A stretch of DNA of 64,000 nucleotides. It comes from Seohaeicola saemankumensis (GTDB lineage: Bacteria; Pseudomonadota; Alphaproteobacteria; Rhodobacterales; Rhodobacteraceae). Both the position numbers and the translations under genes were made by a program. The stretch is taken from assembly GCF_042678485.1 (NCBI RefSeq), contig NZ_JBHTKR010000004.1, positions 62,001 to 126,000 on the forward strand. The letters run 5' to 3'. How positions within the stretch are numbered: the stretch's first letter is position 1; each line of letters starts with the position of its first letter. The notes below the pieces were generated by a model. The model did no database searches. It saw only the letters and a list, made by a program, of their open reading frames with translations, and was not told the DNA's origin. Of the stretch, positions 35,814-43,618 are shown piece by piece.

Positions 35814-36659
35814 TCAATCGAAGCGCACGGGCAGGCGGAAACTGTAGGCGGGATCAGTCAGGGCCGCCGGCGCGGCCGGTACCGGGCCGGCCTTTCGCAC
35901 CGTGCGCAGCGCGACCTGGTCAAGTGCCCCCTGCCCCGAAGACCTGGCGATGGTGACCGTCTGGATCACCCCGTCGCGCCGCACGGTGATCAGCACGGTT
36001 ACGGTCCCGCGCCCCGAGCCTTGCGGCCTGGCCCGATCAATACGGTTACGTATCTTTCCGCCCCATTCCGCCAGTAACGACTGGCGCGCCGATGCGGTCA
36101 GAGTGGCAGTATCGGACGGCCCACTTGTTCCCCGCGCAGAGGTGGCCCCTGCCCCTGCGGCGGTTCTGGCGGTCTGGGGCGCATCCGCGCGTCTTGGGGC
36201 GGGTGTCGTCCTGGGCCGTTCTGCCCTTGCAGGCGCCTCGGACGCCGGTCGCGCCTTTGGCCGCGTCGCGGAGTGCGGGGCGCTCTGCGGTACAGGCGGC
36301 TGTACCGGCAGGGCGGATGAAATCGCCGGCAACGGACGGTCCTGCGCGTTTGGCACTGCCAGGGTTGGCCGCAGCGGCGCAGGTGGGCGCGGTTGCGGAA
36401 TGGCCCTTGTCACGGGCGCGGTATCGGCTGTGGGCGCCGGCACAGATGGCATGGCCGCTGGCAAAAGCTGATCCACTGCGGGCGGGCGATCCCATGCCGC
36501 GACCATGTCGGACAGGCTGGCCGAGGTCGCAACCACGGTCACCAGCGCCTCGCCCCCCGATCCGGCGCTCTGGCTGCCTTCGGGCAAGCTCTGGAACGCC
36601 GCAACGTGAAGGGCAAGGGCCAGGCCCGCAAAGCTTGTGAATTCGAACAGACCCTTCAT
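35814..36659 (-). CDS. tonB: TonB family energy transducer
   Basis: 281 residues. An N-terminal uncleaved membrane anchor (FTSFAGLALALHVAAF) is followed by a long Pro/Ala-rich periplasmic spacer (about 60-190). The C-terminal TonB domain has GTVTVLITVRRDGVIQTV and a paired helix/strand ending in YSFRLPVRF. It couples the proton motive force from ExbB/ExbD to an outer-membrane receptor. Its ATG overlaps the stop of the preceding exbD (ATGA at 36656-36659), so it is the last gene of the riboswitch-led operon. Its dedicated partner is probably the BtuB-like receptor encoded at the operon's front. Confidence 0.88.
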   Translation of the reverse strand: MKGLFEFTSFAGLALALHVAAFQSLPEGSQSAGSGGEALVTVVATSASLSDMVAAWDRPPAVDQLLPAAMPSVPAPTADTAPVTRAIPQPRPPAPLRPTLAVPNAQDRPLPAISSALPVQPPVPQSAPHSATRPKARPASEAPARAERPRTTPAPRRADAPQTARTAAGAGATSARGTSGPSDTATLTASARQSLLAEWGGKIRNRIDRARPQGSGRGTVTVLITVRRDGVIQTVTIARSSGQGALDQVALRTVRKAGPVPAAPAALTDPAYSFRLPVRFD

Positions 36660-37066
36660 CTGTGGTTCACCGTCAGGTTCAGATCGTTCACCCCGGCTTC
36701 GGACAAACGGGTCAGAAGCCACGCGAAAGTTCCACCATCAAGACCTGCATCCGCCTTCAACACAACGGTCTTCGGGCCATTTTGCTGGCTGGATATCAGT
36801 GCGGCAAGGGCTGCATCCCCGCGCAGGTCGCCGTAAGCCAGCTCGCCCTCGGCCGAGACATGCAAGACCGTCGGTCCCGCGGTATCGGCGGTTTCGCGTG
36901 ATGCGGCACCGGGAAGGGTCACATCAAACGGATCAGGCGGCGCGATTGTCGCGCTCAGCAGGAAAAAGATCAGCAGCAGGAAGACGATATTGATCATCGG
37001 CACCAGTGTTTCGGCCGCGGCACGTCGCTTGCGCGACCCTGATATCCGGAACCCGCCCTGCATCAT
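36656..37066 (-). CDS. exbD: ExbD-like biopolymer transport protein (second copy)
   Basis: 136 residues. A basic cytosolic start (SRKRRAAAETLVPMINIVFLLL) leads into a single membrane helix. The expected channel Asp of ExbD, which is D in LTPMIDVVF of the paralogue, is Asn here (PMINIVF). The periplasmic domain follows. This copy may therefore be a non-proton-carrying partner in an ExbD heterodimer (inference). It overlaps both neighbours by 4 bases. Confidence 0.88.
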   Translation of the reverse strand: MMQGGFRISGSRKRRAAAETLVPMINIVFLLLIFFLLSATIAPPDPFDVTLPGAASRETADTAGPTVLHVSAEGELAYGDLRGDAALAALISSQQNGPKTVVLKADAGLDGGTFAWLLTRLSEAGVNDLNLTVNHR

Positions 37067-37443
37067 GGAACCACCGCCACGGCGGTATGACCCGCCTCCC
37101 GCAGCAAGGTGATCACCGAAACGAGGCGCTGCAGGTCTGCCCCGTCACGCGCCCGCAGGATGATCGTATCCGTCGGGGCGGTCGTCAGCGCGGCAACATC
37201 GCGCAGCAGCTCATCCGGGTTGCGATCCAGACCGTTCAACCTCTGGCCTTCGGGAAGCACATCTATCAGGCGCGGCGGCCCGGAATAGGTCTGGCCGACA
37301 CCGCCAATATCCAGCGGCACCTGTGCCTCCTGACCAAAGCGAGAGGCCAGCATGAAAAAGACCAGCAACAGAAACACAACGTCGATCATCGGCGTCAGGC
37401 TGGGTTTGCGCCGTGGCCGGGGGCTGTCGATGGTAAAGATCAT
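37063..37443 (-). CDS. exbD: ExbD biopolymer transport protein (first copy)
   Basis: 126 residues. The N-terminal cytosolic stretch RPRRKPSLTPMIDVVFLLL carries the conserved Asp in the single transmembrane helix that ExbD needs for proton-driven function. A periplasmic peptidoglycan-type domain follows (LRARDGADLQRLVSVITLL). It pairs with ExbB to energise TonB. Both its ends overlap neighbouring genes by four bases, showing tight coupling within exbB-exbD-exbD-tonB. This copy, unlike the next, keeps the Asp, so it is the likely proton-conducting subunit. Confidence 0.92.
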   Translation of the reverse strand: MIFTIDSPRPRRKPSLTPMIDVVFLLLVFFMLASRFGQEAQVPLDIGGVGQTYSGPPRLIDVLPEGQRLNGLDRNPDELLRDVAALTTAPTDTIILRARDGADLQRLVSVITLLREAGHTAVAVVP

Positions 37444-38084
37444 CGGCCCACCTGCAACAACGGATCACGGATCAGCAATTGGGTCACCGCGTCTTCCAGA
37501 TCGGCTTGCAGATTGTCGGCCACGCTTTCGAACCACACCAGCGCGACACCGGCCGGGATGGCAACCGCCATGCCGGCGGCGGTTGTCAGCAGCGCCTCCC
37601 AGATGCCGCCGGCCAGAATGGTCGGATCGGCCTGCGCGCCCGAGGTCTGAAGCGCCTGAAAGGCCGTGATCATCCCAAGCACCGTGCCCAACAAGCCCAG
37701 CAACGGCGCGATGGTCGAGATCAGCTCAAAAGCGCGCAGCCCGCTGCGGGCTTCCGCAAGTTCGCGCCGCGCAACGCGCAATATGTCGTCGCGCGCCGCG
37801 TCACGGGACAGGGCCGGATCGCGCAGGGCCCGCATTGCGTGGCCCAACACGCGGGACCGCATGCCGCGCGGCGCGCTGAGCTGCCCAAGCGCGGCATCAT
37901 CCTGGCCTGACAACCACAGGTCAACAGCCTGGTCAGCCTGCGCGCGCTGCCACATGCCACGTAGGGCCAGACGCCATGCCTTCCACAGGATCAAGGCCAG
38001 CGTCAGCACGGACAGCAGCGCGATGATCCACATCACGATCCCGCCGCGTCCGATCAGGCTTGCCATGACACCAAGGTCGATCAT
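37440..38084 (-). CDS. exbB: ExbB/TolQ/MotA family proton channel protein
   Basis: 214 residues with three membrane segments: one near 14-34 and a pair in ISTIAPLLGLLGTVLGMITAF and LLTTAAGMAVAIPAGVALVW. The Thr residues and the GLLGTV motif of the proton channel are present. It forms the pentameric scaffold around an ExbD pair and drives TonB. The gene begins 45 bases after the cbiZ stop and overlaps the following exbD by 4 bases. TolQ is less likely because no tolA or tolB is nearby and the cluster serves cobamide uptake. Confidence 0.92.
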   Translation of the reverse strand: MIDLGVMASLIGRGGIVMWIIALLSVLTLALILWKAWRLALRGMWQRAQADQAVDLWLSGQDDAALGQLSAPRGMRSRVLGHAMRALRDPALSRDAARDDILRVARRELAEARSGLRAFELISTIAPLLGLLGTVLGMITAFQALQTSGAQADPTILAGGIWEALLTTAAGMAVAIPAGVALVWFESVADNLQADLEDAVTQLLIRDPLLQVGR

Positions 38085-38129
38085 CTTGCCCCCTCCAGGG
38101 TCATCCCGCGCATGTCCGGGGCGGAATCC

Positions 38130-38801
38130 TTATCCAAGATCATAGGGTTTCCCTCCGGTCTCGGCGATCCATTGATCCGCACCCTCGCGCACAGCAGCAT
38201 AGACCGCCGCAGCAATCGCCTTGCCCTGCGGCGTATGAAGCCCACAAAACGGCATGTCACCCTCTGGCGCCGCGACAACGATGCAATCCGTGCCGGTTCC
38301 GGTCGCAGGGCCATCCGGCGTGATGGCGCCCGAATCCAGAACCGCGGCTGTCCGTGCCGCGCTGGCAATGCTTTGCGCCTCTATCAGGCCGATATCATCA
38401 AGAGGCTGATCCAGAATGACCGCGATGTTGATCGTGCCATAGGTGGACCTTGCGCCGGCACCGAAACCCCGGTTGTCCCCCGCGCGTTCCGCGTTTGACA
38501 GGCCCACGGTCGCCACGGCCTGCGCGCAAACGGACCCGACCCTGCGTTCGGCCTGGCAGAATGTCGCGATCTTGCGCGATGTCAGCATCGCCACGGCATC
38601 CGCCATGCCGCGCGCCTTGCAGTCCTGCGCCAGCCAGGCCAGTACATCGAAATCCTCTGTCAGATCCGCGTTTCGCACTTCGCGCCACAGGATGTGACGC
38701 GCCCGCACAAAGCCGCCACGATGAGGCGCCCAGCTGATCATGCGCAACTGCTGTCCAAGGTCCAGGCCAAGCCAGGGGTGTTCCAGACGGGGCGCGATCA
38801 T
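38130..38801 (-). CDS. cbiZ: Adenosylcobinamide amidohydrolase
   Basis: 223 residues. The CbiZ family is recognised from ISWAPHRGGFVRARHILWREV in the N-terminal part (split around 20-40). Other family sequences are the central VGLSNAERAGD and the late segment GTINIAVILDQPLDD followed by GTDCIVVAAP. CbiZ removes the aminopropanol arm of adenosylcobinamide to give adenosylcobyric acid. In Rhodobacter sphaeroides it is known to attack pseudocobalamin, allowing remodelling of foreign cobamides. The ATG at 38801 overlaps the stop of btuD (ATGA). Longer versions of the frame extend into btuD and lack support. Confidence 0.9.
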   Translation of the reverse strand: MIAPRLEHPWLGLDLGQQLRMISWAPHRGGFVRARHILWREVRNADLTEDFDVLAWLAQDCKARGMADAVAMLTSRKIATFCQAERRVGSVCAQAVATVGLSNAERAGDNRGFGAGARSTYGTINIAVILDQPLDDIGLIEAQSIASAARTAAVLDSGAITPDGPATGTGTDCIVVAAPEGDMPFCGLHTPQGKAIAAAVYAAVREGADQWIAETGGKPYDLG

Positions 38802-39553
38802 AGCACATCCATCGGCTGAAACACCGGCCCCATCGGGCTGTCCTGACGCCAGATCGACACGCCGAAGACCTGCGCCACAAGGTCCGGCGTCAGAACCTGG
38901 CCGGGGTTCCCATCCGCAATCACCCGCCCTTGATGCATCAGAACAAGCCGCGTGCAATGACGCGCTGCCAGACCAAGGTCATGCAGCGACACGACAACGG
39001 CCCGCCCCTCGCGCGCCAGCTCGGCAAAAACCTGCATCGTCGCAATCTGTTGCGCGGGGTCAAGCCCGGCAATCGGCTCATCCGCCAGCAACAGCGGCGT
39101 CTGCTGCGCCAGCGCACGCGCGATCAGCACGCGCCCCTGTTCGCCACCGGACAACTGCGTGGCGATCCGCCGACGGAAACCATCCAGACCAAGGCGCAGT
39201 ATGGATTGCTCGATCGCATGGCGATCAGCGTCGCTGATCTTGCCGCCGCGGGGCAGATGGGGCACTCGCCCCAGTGACACCAGGGTTTCGACATCCACCG
39301 GCCAGGCAATCTGCCGCGATTGCGGCAGAAAGGCCGCGGCCCGTGCACGATCCACCGGGCGCATCCTGGCAAGGTTGGACATGCCCTTGAAACGCTCAAG
39401 CCCCAGCGCGGCGCGCATCAGCGTGGTCTTGCCTGCCCCGTTAGGTCCGATCAGACCGACGCATTCGCCCGGACCGACCGCCAGATCGACATGATCCACG
39501 ACAGGGCATTCGCCGCGCAGAACGGTCAGGTTTTCAACCGCAAGCAGGGTCAT
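38798..39553 (-). CDS. btuD: Cobamide ABC transporter ATP-binding protein
   Basis: 251 residues. Walker A is GPNGAGKTT (36-44), the signature LSGGE is at 134-138 and Walker B LLLADEP at 154-160, with the H-loop in VVVSLHDLGLAARHC. It belongs to the FecE/BtuD class that energises vitamin B12 and siderophore permeases. Starts and stops overlap btuC and cbiZ by 4 bases each, so translation is coupled through btuC-btuD-cbiZ. Confidence 0.93.
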   Translation of the reverse strand: MTLLAVENLTVLRGECPVVDHVDLAVGPGECVGLIGPNGAGKTTLMRAALGLERFKGMSNLARMRPVDRARAAAFLPQSRQIAWPVDVETLVSLGRVPHLPRGGKISDADRHAIEQSILRLGLDGFRRRIATQLSGGEQGRVLIARALAQQTPLLLADEPIAGLDPAQQIATMQVFAELAREGRAVVVSLHDLGLAARHCTRLVLMHQGRVIADGNPGQVLTPDLVAQVFGVSIWRQDSPMGPVFQPMDVL

Positions 39554-40542
39554 CTGATCTCACCCCGCGTCTTGTAGATCAGATGCAGGAAGAAGGGCGC
39601 CCCGATGATCGCCATCAAGACACCCAGCTTCAGATCACGATCCGGCAGGATCAACCGAACCGCCAGATCGGCCCCCAGCACCATCACCGCCCCACCCAAC
39701 GCCGAGGCCCACAGCAGCGCGGACGGGCGCGCGCCCACGAAAGGCCGCAGCACATGCGGCACGACAAGCCCGACAAACCCGATTGCACCGGCCACCGCGG
39801 TGGCGGCCCCCACGCTTGAGGCGATACCCAGCACCAAAAACATACGCGTCCGTATTCCAGACAGACCCATCGAGGCCGCCGCATCTTCGCCCAGCGTCAG
39901 CACATCAAGCGCGCGACCCAGCGACAGCATCAGAACCCAGCCGATCAGCATGAAGGGCAGCGCGACCAGCACATGATCGAACGACCTGTCCGACAGGGAC
40001 CCCATCATCCAGAACACCACTTCGCTTGCGGCAAAGGGATTGGGCGACAGGTTCAGAACCAGCGTCGTCATCGCTCCCGCCAGCGCGCTGACCGCGATTC
40101 CCGCAAGGATCAGCGTGAGGGATGATCCGCGCGGGCCGGCCAGCAACAGAATCAGCAACACAGCAACCAGCGCACCGGCCAAAGCCGCCAATGGCAGCGC
40201 CAGCCACCAGGCGGCGACCAATCCGGTCTGCAAGGCAATCACCGCCCCCAGCGCGGCAGAGCCGGATACGCCGATCAACCCCGGCTCGGCCAGCGGATTA
40301 CGCAGATAACCCTGCATCGCAGCCCCGGCCAGCCCCAAAGAGGCCCCGACCAGCACCGCCAGGATCGCGCGCGGCAGACGTATCTCGCGCATCACCAGGG
40401 TGGCCGCCTCGCCTTGCCCCAGAAACAGCGCGCGCAGCGTATCGCCCATGCCCAGCCCGGCAGGTCCGATCAGGATCGACAGGGCAAACAGCACAAGACA
40501 CAGCGACACAAGAACAAGCGCCAGGGTTTTCTGCGGGCTCAT
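39550..40542 (-). CDS. btuC: Cobamide ABC transporter permease
   Basis: 330 residues, the FecCD/BtuC type with about ten membrane helices. Family landmarks are RLPRAILAVLVGASLGLAGAAMQG at about 52-75, NPLAEPGLIGVSGSAALGAV, and GAIGFVGLVVPHVLRPFVG near the C-terminus. That last one carries the L-loop which contacts the ATPase. A homodimer forms the inner-membrane channel fed by BtuF. Overlaps of 4 bases with btuF and btuD show one transcript. Confidence 0.94.
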   Translation of the reverse strand: MSPQKTLALVLVSLCLVLFALSILIGPAGLGMGDTLRALFLGQGEAATLVMREIRLPRAILAVLVGASLGLAGAAMQGYLRNPLAEPGLIGVSGSAALGAVIALQTGLVAAWWLALPLAALAGALVAVLLILLLAGPRGSSLTLILAGIAVSALAGAMTTLVLNLSPNPFAASEVVFWMMGSLSDRSFDHVLVALPFMLIGWVLMLSLGRALDVLTLGEDAAASMGLSGIRTRMFLVLGIASSVGAATAVAGAIGFVGLVVPHVLRPFVGARPSALLWASALGGAVMVLGADLAVRLILPDRDLKLGVLMAIIGAPFFLHLIYKTRGEIR

Positions 40543-41381
40543 TGCATACGCTCCCGTATGTCAACAAGACGTGCGACGGCGCGCAGTACCAGCGGCGTGC
40601 CGCAAACCCATTCCGCATCGGTCAGGGCCGCCCCGTCCTTGCGCGCGCGCAGGGCACGCAAGGCAGGATGATGCAGCACGTCCTCGGCACGTGACGCACC
40701 GGGATAGACCTGCCCCGAGACCACAAGATCCGGCATCAGCAGAACCAGTTGTTCAAGCGGGACCGATCCGGCAATGGTGATCCCGGCATCCACCGTGGCA
40801 TTGGTCAGACCCGCGGCGACAAGAATCTCATGCGCCAGCGACTTGTCACCCGATGTGTAGTTGTTCGCATAATGCAACAGCGCCGAAGGCGCCGTATCGG
40901 TATCGCCCTGCAACAGCGCAAGATCACTGTCAAACTGCGCTACCATCGCCTGTGCCTGCACGGCGCGACCCAAAGCATCGCCCATCTTCAGGATATTGGC
41001 GCGGATTCCGTCGAAATCACGCTCTAGCGGGAATTGCAGAACGTCAACGCCCAGACGCCGCAACAGGCCGACAGTGTAGGGATCGCTGTAGATACCGGCC
41101 AGAACCAGATCAGGCTGCATGGCGAATATCTGTTCGGCCTGCCCGTGGTTCACCGGGTATTTCGCCGCCTCTTCGACCATGGGCGAGGCCAGAGGATCCA
41201 GCGCGATATGCGAGACCGAGATCAACTGCCCCTCGTCCGCCAGCATCATCGCCAACTGATCGGTACACAGGTTCATCGACACGACGCGGGCGGGTACATC
41301 CGCCTGCGCCGCCAAAGGGGCAGCACCGTACAGCGCCGCCCCGAGTGCTATGGTTCTAGAAGCGGCTAGAAATACCGACAT
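40539..41381 (-). CDS. btuF: Periplasmic cobamide-binding protein
   Basis: 280 residues from the Met at 41381. An N-terminal signal (TIALGAALYGAAPLAAQA) is followed by a class III metal-chelate binding fold: VVSMNLCTDQLAMML at the start, then QIFAMQPDLVLAGIYSDP. It is like BtuF, carrying cobalamin or cobinamide from the receptor to BtuC. The start codon lies inside the last 26 bases of btuB, and a longer in-frame start at 41483 would put 34 extra residues inside btuB, which is unlikely. Assignment to cobamides rather than iron-siderophores rests on the B12 riboswitch and cbiZ. Confidence 0.9.
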   Translation of the reverse strand: MSVFLAASRTIALGAALYGAAPLAAQADVPARVVSMNLCTDQLAMMLADEGQLISVSHIALDPLASPMVEEAAKYPVNHGQAEQIFAMQPDLVLAGIYSDPYTVGLLRRLGVDVLQFPLERDFDGIRANILKMGDALGRAVQAQAMVAQFDSDLALLQGDTDTAPSALLHYANNYTSGDKSLAHEILVAAGLTNATVDAGITIAGSVPLEQLVLLMPDLVVSGQVYPGASRAEDVLHHPALRALRARKDGAALTDAEWVCGTPLVLRAVARLVDIRERMQ

Positions 41382-43185
41382 AAAAAGCCCGATCCGAAGT
41401 CGCGTAACCCGCAACATGCTGATATTGCTCGTCGAACAGGTTATCGATGCGGAAGGTTGCTTCCAGGCTGTCCGAGATTTCATAGCGGAAGTTCGCGTTT
41501 ACAACCGTGAAGTCATCCATCTCGACCCCGAAATCGTCAGGTCGATCTGCAACATGCTGGATTGCAAGGCTTGCGCGCAAACGCTCTGTGATCTCACCAT
41601 CAAGCGACAATCCAATCTCGTGACGGGGAACCCGGTTCTGACGTGTTCCATTCGGGTTGCGCGCATCCGTGTAGGTATAATTTGCTCCAATGGAGAATCT
41701 GTCGCCAAGCGGCAGTTTTGCAGAAAGTTCCAGCCCCTTGGTTTCCGATTGACCTGTCACGTTTTCGTAGATGGATGGTGTGCCAGAGACGAAACCGATC
41801 CGGTTCTCGACTGCCAAGTAAAAGGCAGTGGCTGCCAGAACTCCACCATTGTTCAAAGTATAATCGATTCCAATCTCGGCGCTGTCCGAGCTTTCGGGTT
41901 CAAGCGCGACGTTCCCAACTATCGAGAAAAGCGGCTCACCAAAACGCTCGAAGATCGACGGCGCGCGATAGCCGCGGGCTACAGCACCGCGCAACGTGAC
42001 GTCGTCACTCACTTGCCATGCCGCTGCCAGACGGCTCGTCGAGAAAGTACCGAAGTCGCTGTTTTCATCCACCCGTGCGGTCAACGAAATGTCCATATCT
42101 TCGGAAGGCGCCCAGAGGCCCTGCACGAAGACACCGGAAATCCGGGTTTTGTTACGGATGTCGCTGGGTGTCAGAGCGGTTTCTTCGGTACTGTCGGCCC
42201 CGTACACGAGAGTCAGGGAGGGTGAGATTTCCGTTGTACCCTGATAACCAAAACCGATCCGACTGCCATCATAGCGGTCACGTCCAGGGCTGAAGAATTC
42301 CCGGGTGATGTTATAGCGCGTGACGTCGAAAAGATGCTGAGTATTGCCCGTCTGATACTCGGCAAACAACCGTGTTCCGAATTCCTGCCGCGTCTGGCGG
42401 TTATCCCCGTCTGCAAGGAAATCGTCATATTCGCTATCTGTGCGTTGCGCAAAAATGGAAAGCCCAACAGCCAGAATATCATTGACCTGATACTTCCCCG
42501 AGAGGCTCAGACGGTCGCTCTCAAAGCTGTCATCCTCGAGCGTGGGATCTTTCGGCAATGTATCGTAAGTCGAAAAACCGCCTGTCTTAACCTTGGACAG
42601 CGTAAGCGCTGCCTCGAAACGGTCATCCCGAAACTGAAGCGTATACTGGGCCGATGCTGTATCGAAACTCCCGACCTCAGCCGCAAACCGTTGCGAAAAT
42701 CCGGTTTCAGTCGCGCGCTTGGTCGTGATGTTGATCACCCCTGCGACGGCTGAACCCCCGAACAATGCGGATTGCGATCCGCGCAATACTTCGATCCGAC
42801 CGATGTCAGCAGTCGTCAGATGGCCGAAGTTGAAGCCGACCGTGATGCCGGTCGGGTCATCGACGCGGACACCATCAACAAGAACCGCAACATAACGCGA
42901 ATCTGAGCCGCGCAAACGCAGCGTGGACTGTTGGCCCAAAGCACCTTCAGTCGCGACGGAAATGCCTGGAAGACGGCCAAGGAAGGATGACAGCTGTTGA
43001 TCCCCTGCTGCGGCCAGCTCCTCATCCGAAACCACGGTGACGCTTACACCTGTGCGTGACAATGCTGTGGGCACGAGGTTAGGCGAAAACACGATCTCGT
43101 CTAGATCGAAAACGGGCGCATCCTGCGCGAAAACGGGGGCGGTGCCTGCCAGCAGGATTGCCATCAGGGAAAGGGGGTATCTCAT
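41356..43185 (-). CDS. btuB: TonB-dependent cobamide receptor (BtuB-like)
   Basis: 609 residues, the usual length for BtuB. A signal peptide (SLMAILLAGTAPVFAQ) is followed by a TonB-box region near DEIVFSP. The plug domain has RLPGISVATEGALGQQSTLRLRGSD split over about 67-92 and VLRGSQSALFGGSAVAGVINITT split over 131-153. The 22-stranded barrel ends in FYVGISSRF with terminal Phe. It imports corrinoids across the outer membrane using TonB encoded in the same operon. The start at 43185 has GGAG upstream. Four 60-base lines counted by eye hold 27-35 G+C, below its neighbours, so composition differs. A cobalamin riboswitch lies 150-300 bases upstream. Confidence 0.93.
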   Translation of the reverse strand: MRYPLSLMAILLAGTAPVFAQDAPVFDLDEIVFSPNLVPTALSRTGVSVTVVSDEELAAAGDQQLSSFLGRLPGISVATEGALGQQSTLRLRGSDSRYVAVLVDGVRVDDPTGITVGFNFGHLTTADIGRIEVLRGSQSALFGGSAVAGVINITTKRATETGFSQRFAAEVGSFDTASAQYTLQFRDDRFEAALTLSKVKTGGFSTYDTLPKDPTLEDDSFESDRLSLSGKYQVNDILAVGLSIFAQRTDSEYDDFLADGDNRQTRQEFGTRLFAEYQTGNTQHLFDVTRYNITREFFSPGRDRYDGSRIGFGYQGTTEISPSLTLVYGADSTEETALTPSDIRNKTRISGVFVQGLWAPSEDMDISLTARVDENSDFGTFSTSRLAAAWQVSDDVTLRGAVARGYRAPSIFERFGEPLFSIVGNVALEPESSDSAEIGIDYTLNNGGVLAATAFYLAVENRIGFVSGTPSIYENVTGQSETKGLELSAKLPLGDRFSIGANYTYTDARNPNGTRQNRVPRHEIGLSLDGEITERLRASLAIQHVADRPDDFGVEMDDFTVVNANFRYEISDSLEATFRIDNLFDEQYQHVAGYATSDRAFYVGISSRF

Positions 43186-43331
43186 GTTTTTCTCCGTGAA
43201 CGCCCCGAAAGGCGTGTCCAAGTCCATAATCTGTCGTTGGAAGGAGAGACTCCTCCGCAGACGGTGCAAATGCCACCACTACGGAAAAACCGTTATCCAC
43301 AACGCGCCCCGCGTCCGGATAGGGTGATCAT

Positions 43332-43486
43332 CCTGGCAGGTCTCCTGACTTGCGGGTCAAAGCTTGGCTGAGTCTTCCCAGGGTTTGATCCCCAGTGACG
43401 TGGTTCAGCGTCGCTCACCGCTCACAGTTGCGGGGGCAGTTCCGGAATGACGCCATGGCTGACGCGCACCGGATTCCCATTTTAAC
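43332..43486 (-). ncRNA. Cobalamin (AdoCbl) riboswitch
   Basis: Read on the minus strand, the element shows the classic order: GGGAATCCGGTG near the 5' end, then CTGCCCCCGCAACTGT, then a CACTGG stem (CCACTG box), CCTGGGAAG, and the B12 box AGTCAGGAGACCTGCC at 43335-43350. These blocks match the Cbl riboswitch consensus and fold into its core. It lies about 150 bases before btuB. High adenosylcobalamin should reduce expression of the nine-gene operon. Confidence 0.95.
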
Positions 43487-43618
43487 CGGACGGATACCCG
43501 CCCGGACCAGAACAAGGATTTGGGTAAACAGAATCCGCCAGACTCGCAACAGATTTCTGGTAAGGTCAAGCCACGGCCAGATAGTCCGCTAGAGGATCAC
43601 GTCAAGGCCAGACCGCCT
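43487..43618. other. Spacer between riboswitch and aminotransferase gene
   Basis: About 130 bases that should contain the promoter of the riboswitch operon (minus strand) and the 3' untranslated end of the downstream minus-strand aminotransferase. No hairpin or repeat stands out. Confidence 0.4.

Noticed and set aside
43293..43301. TTATCCACA, a perfect DnaA box
   Set aside because: Single occurrence between btuB and its riboswitch, far from dnaA and without companions; most likely part of the untranslated leader by chance.
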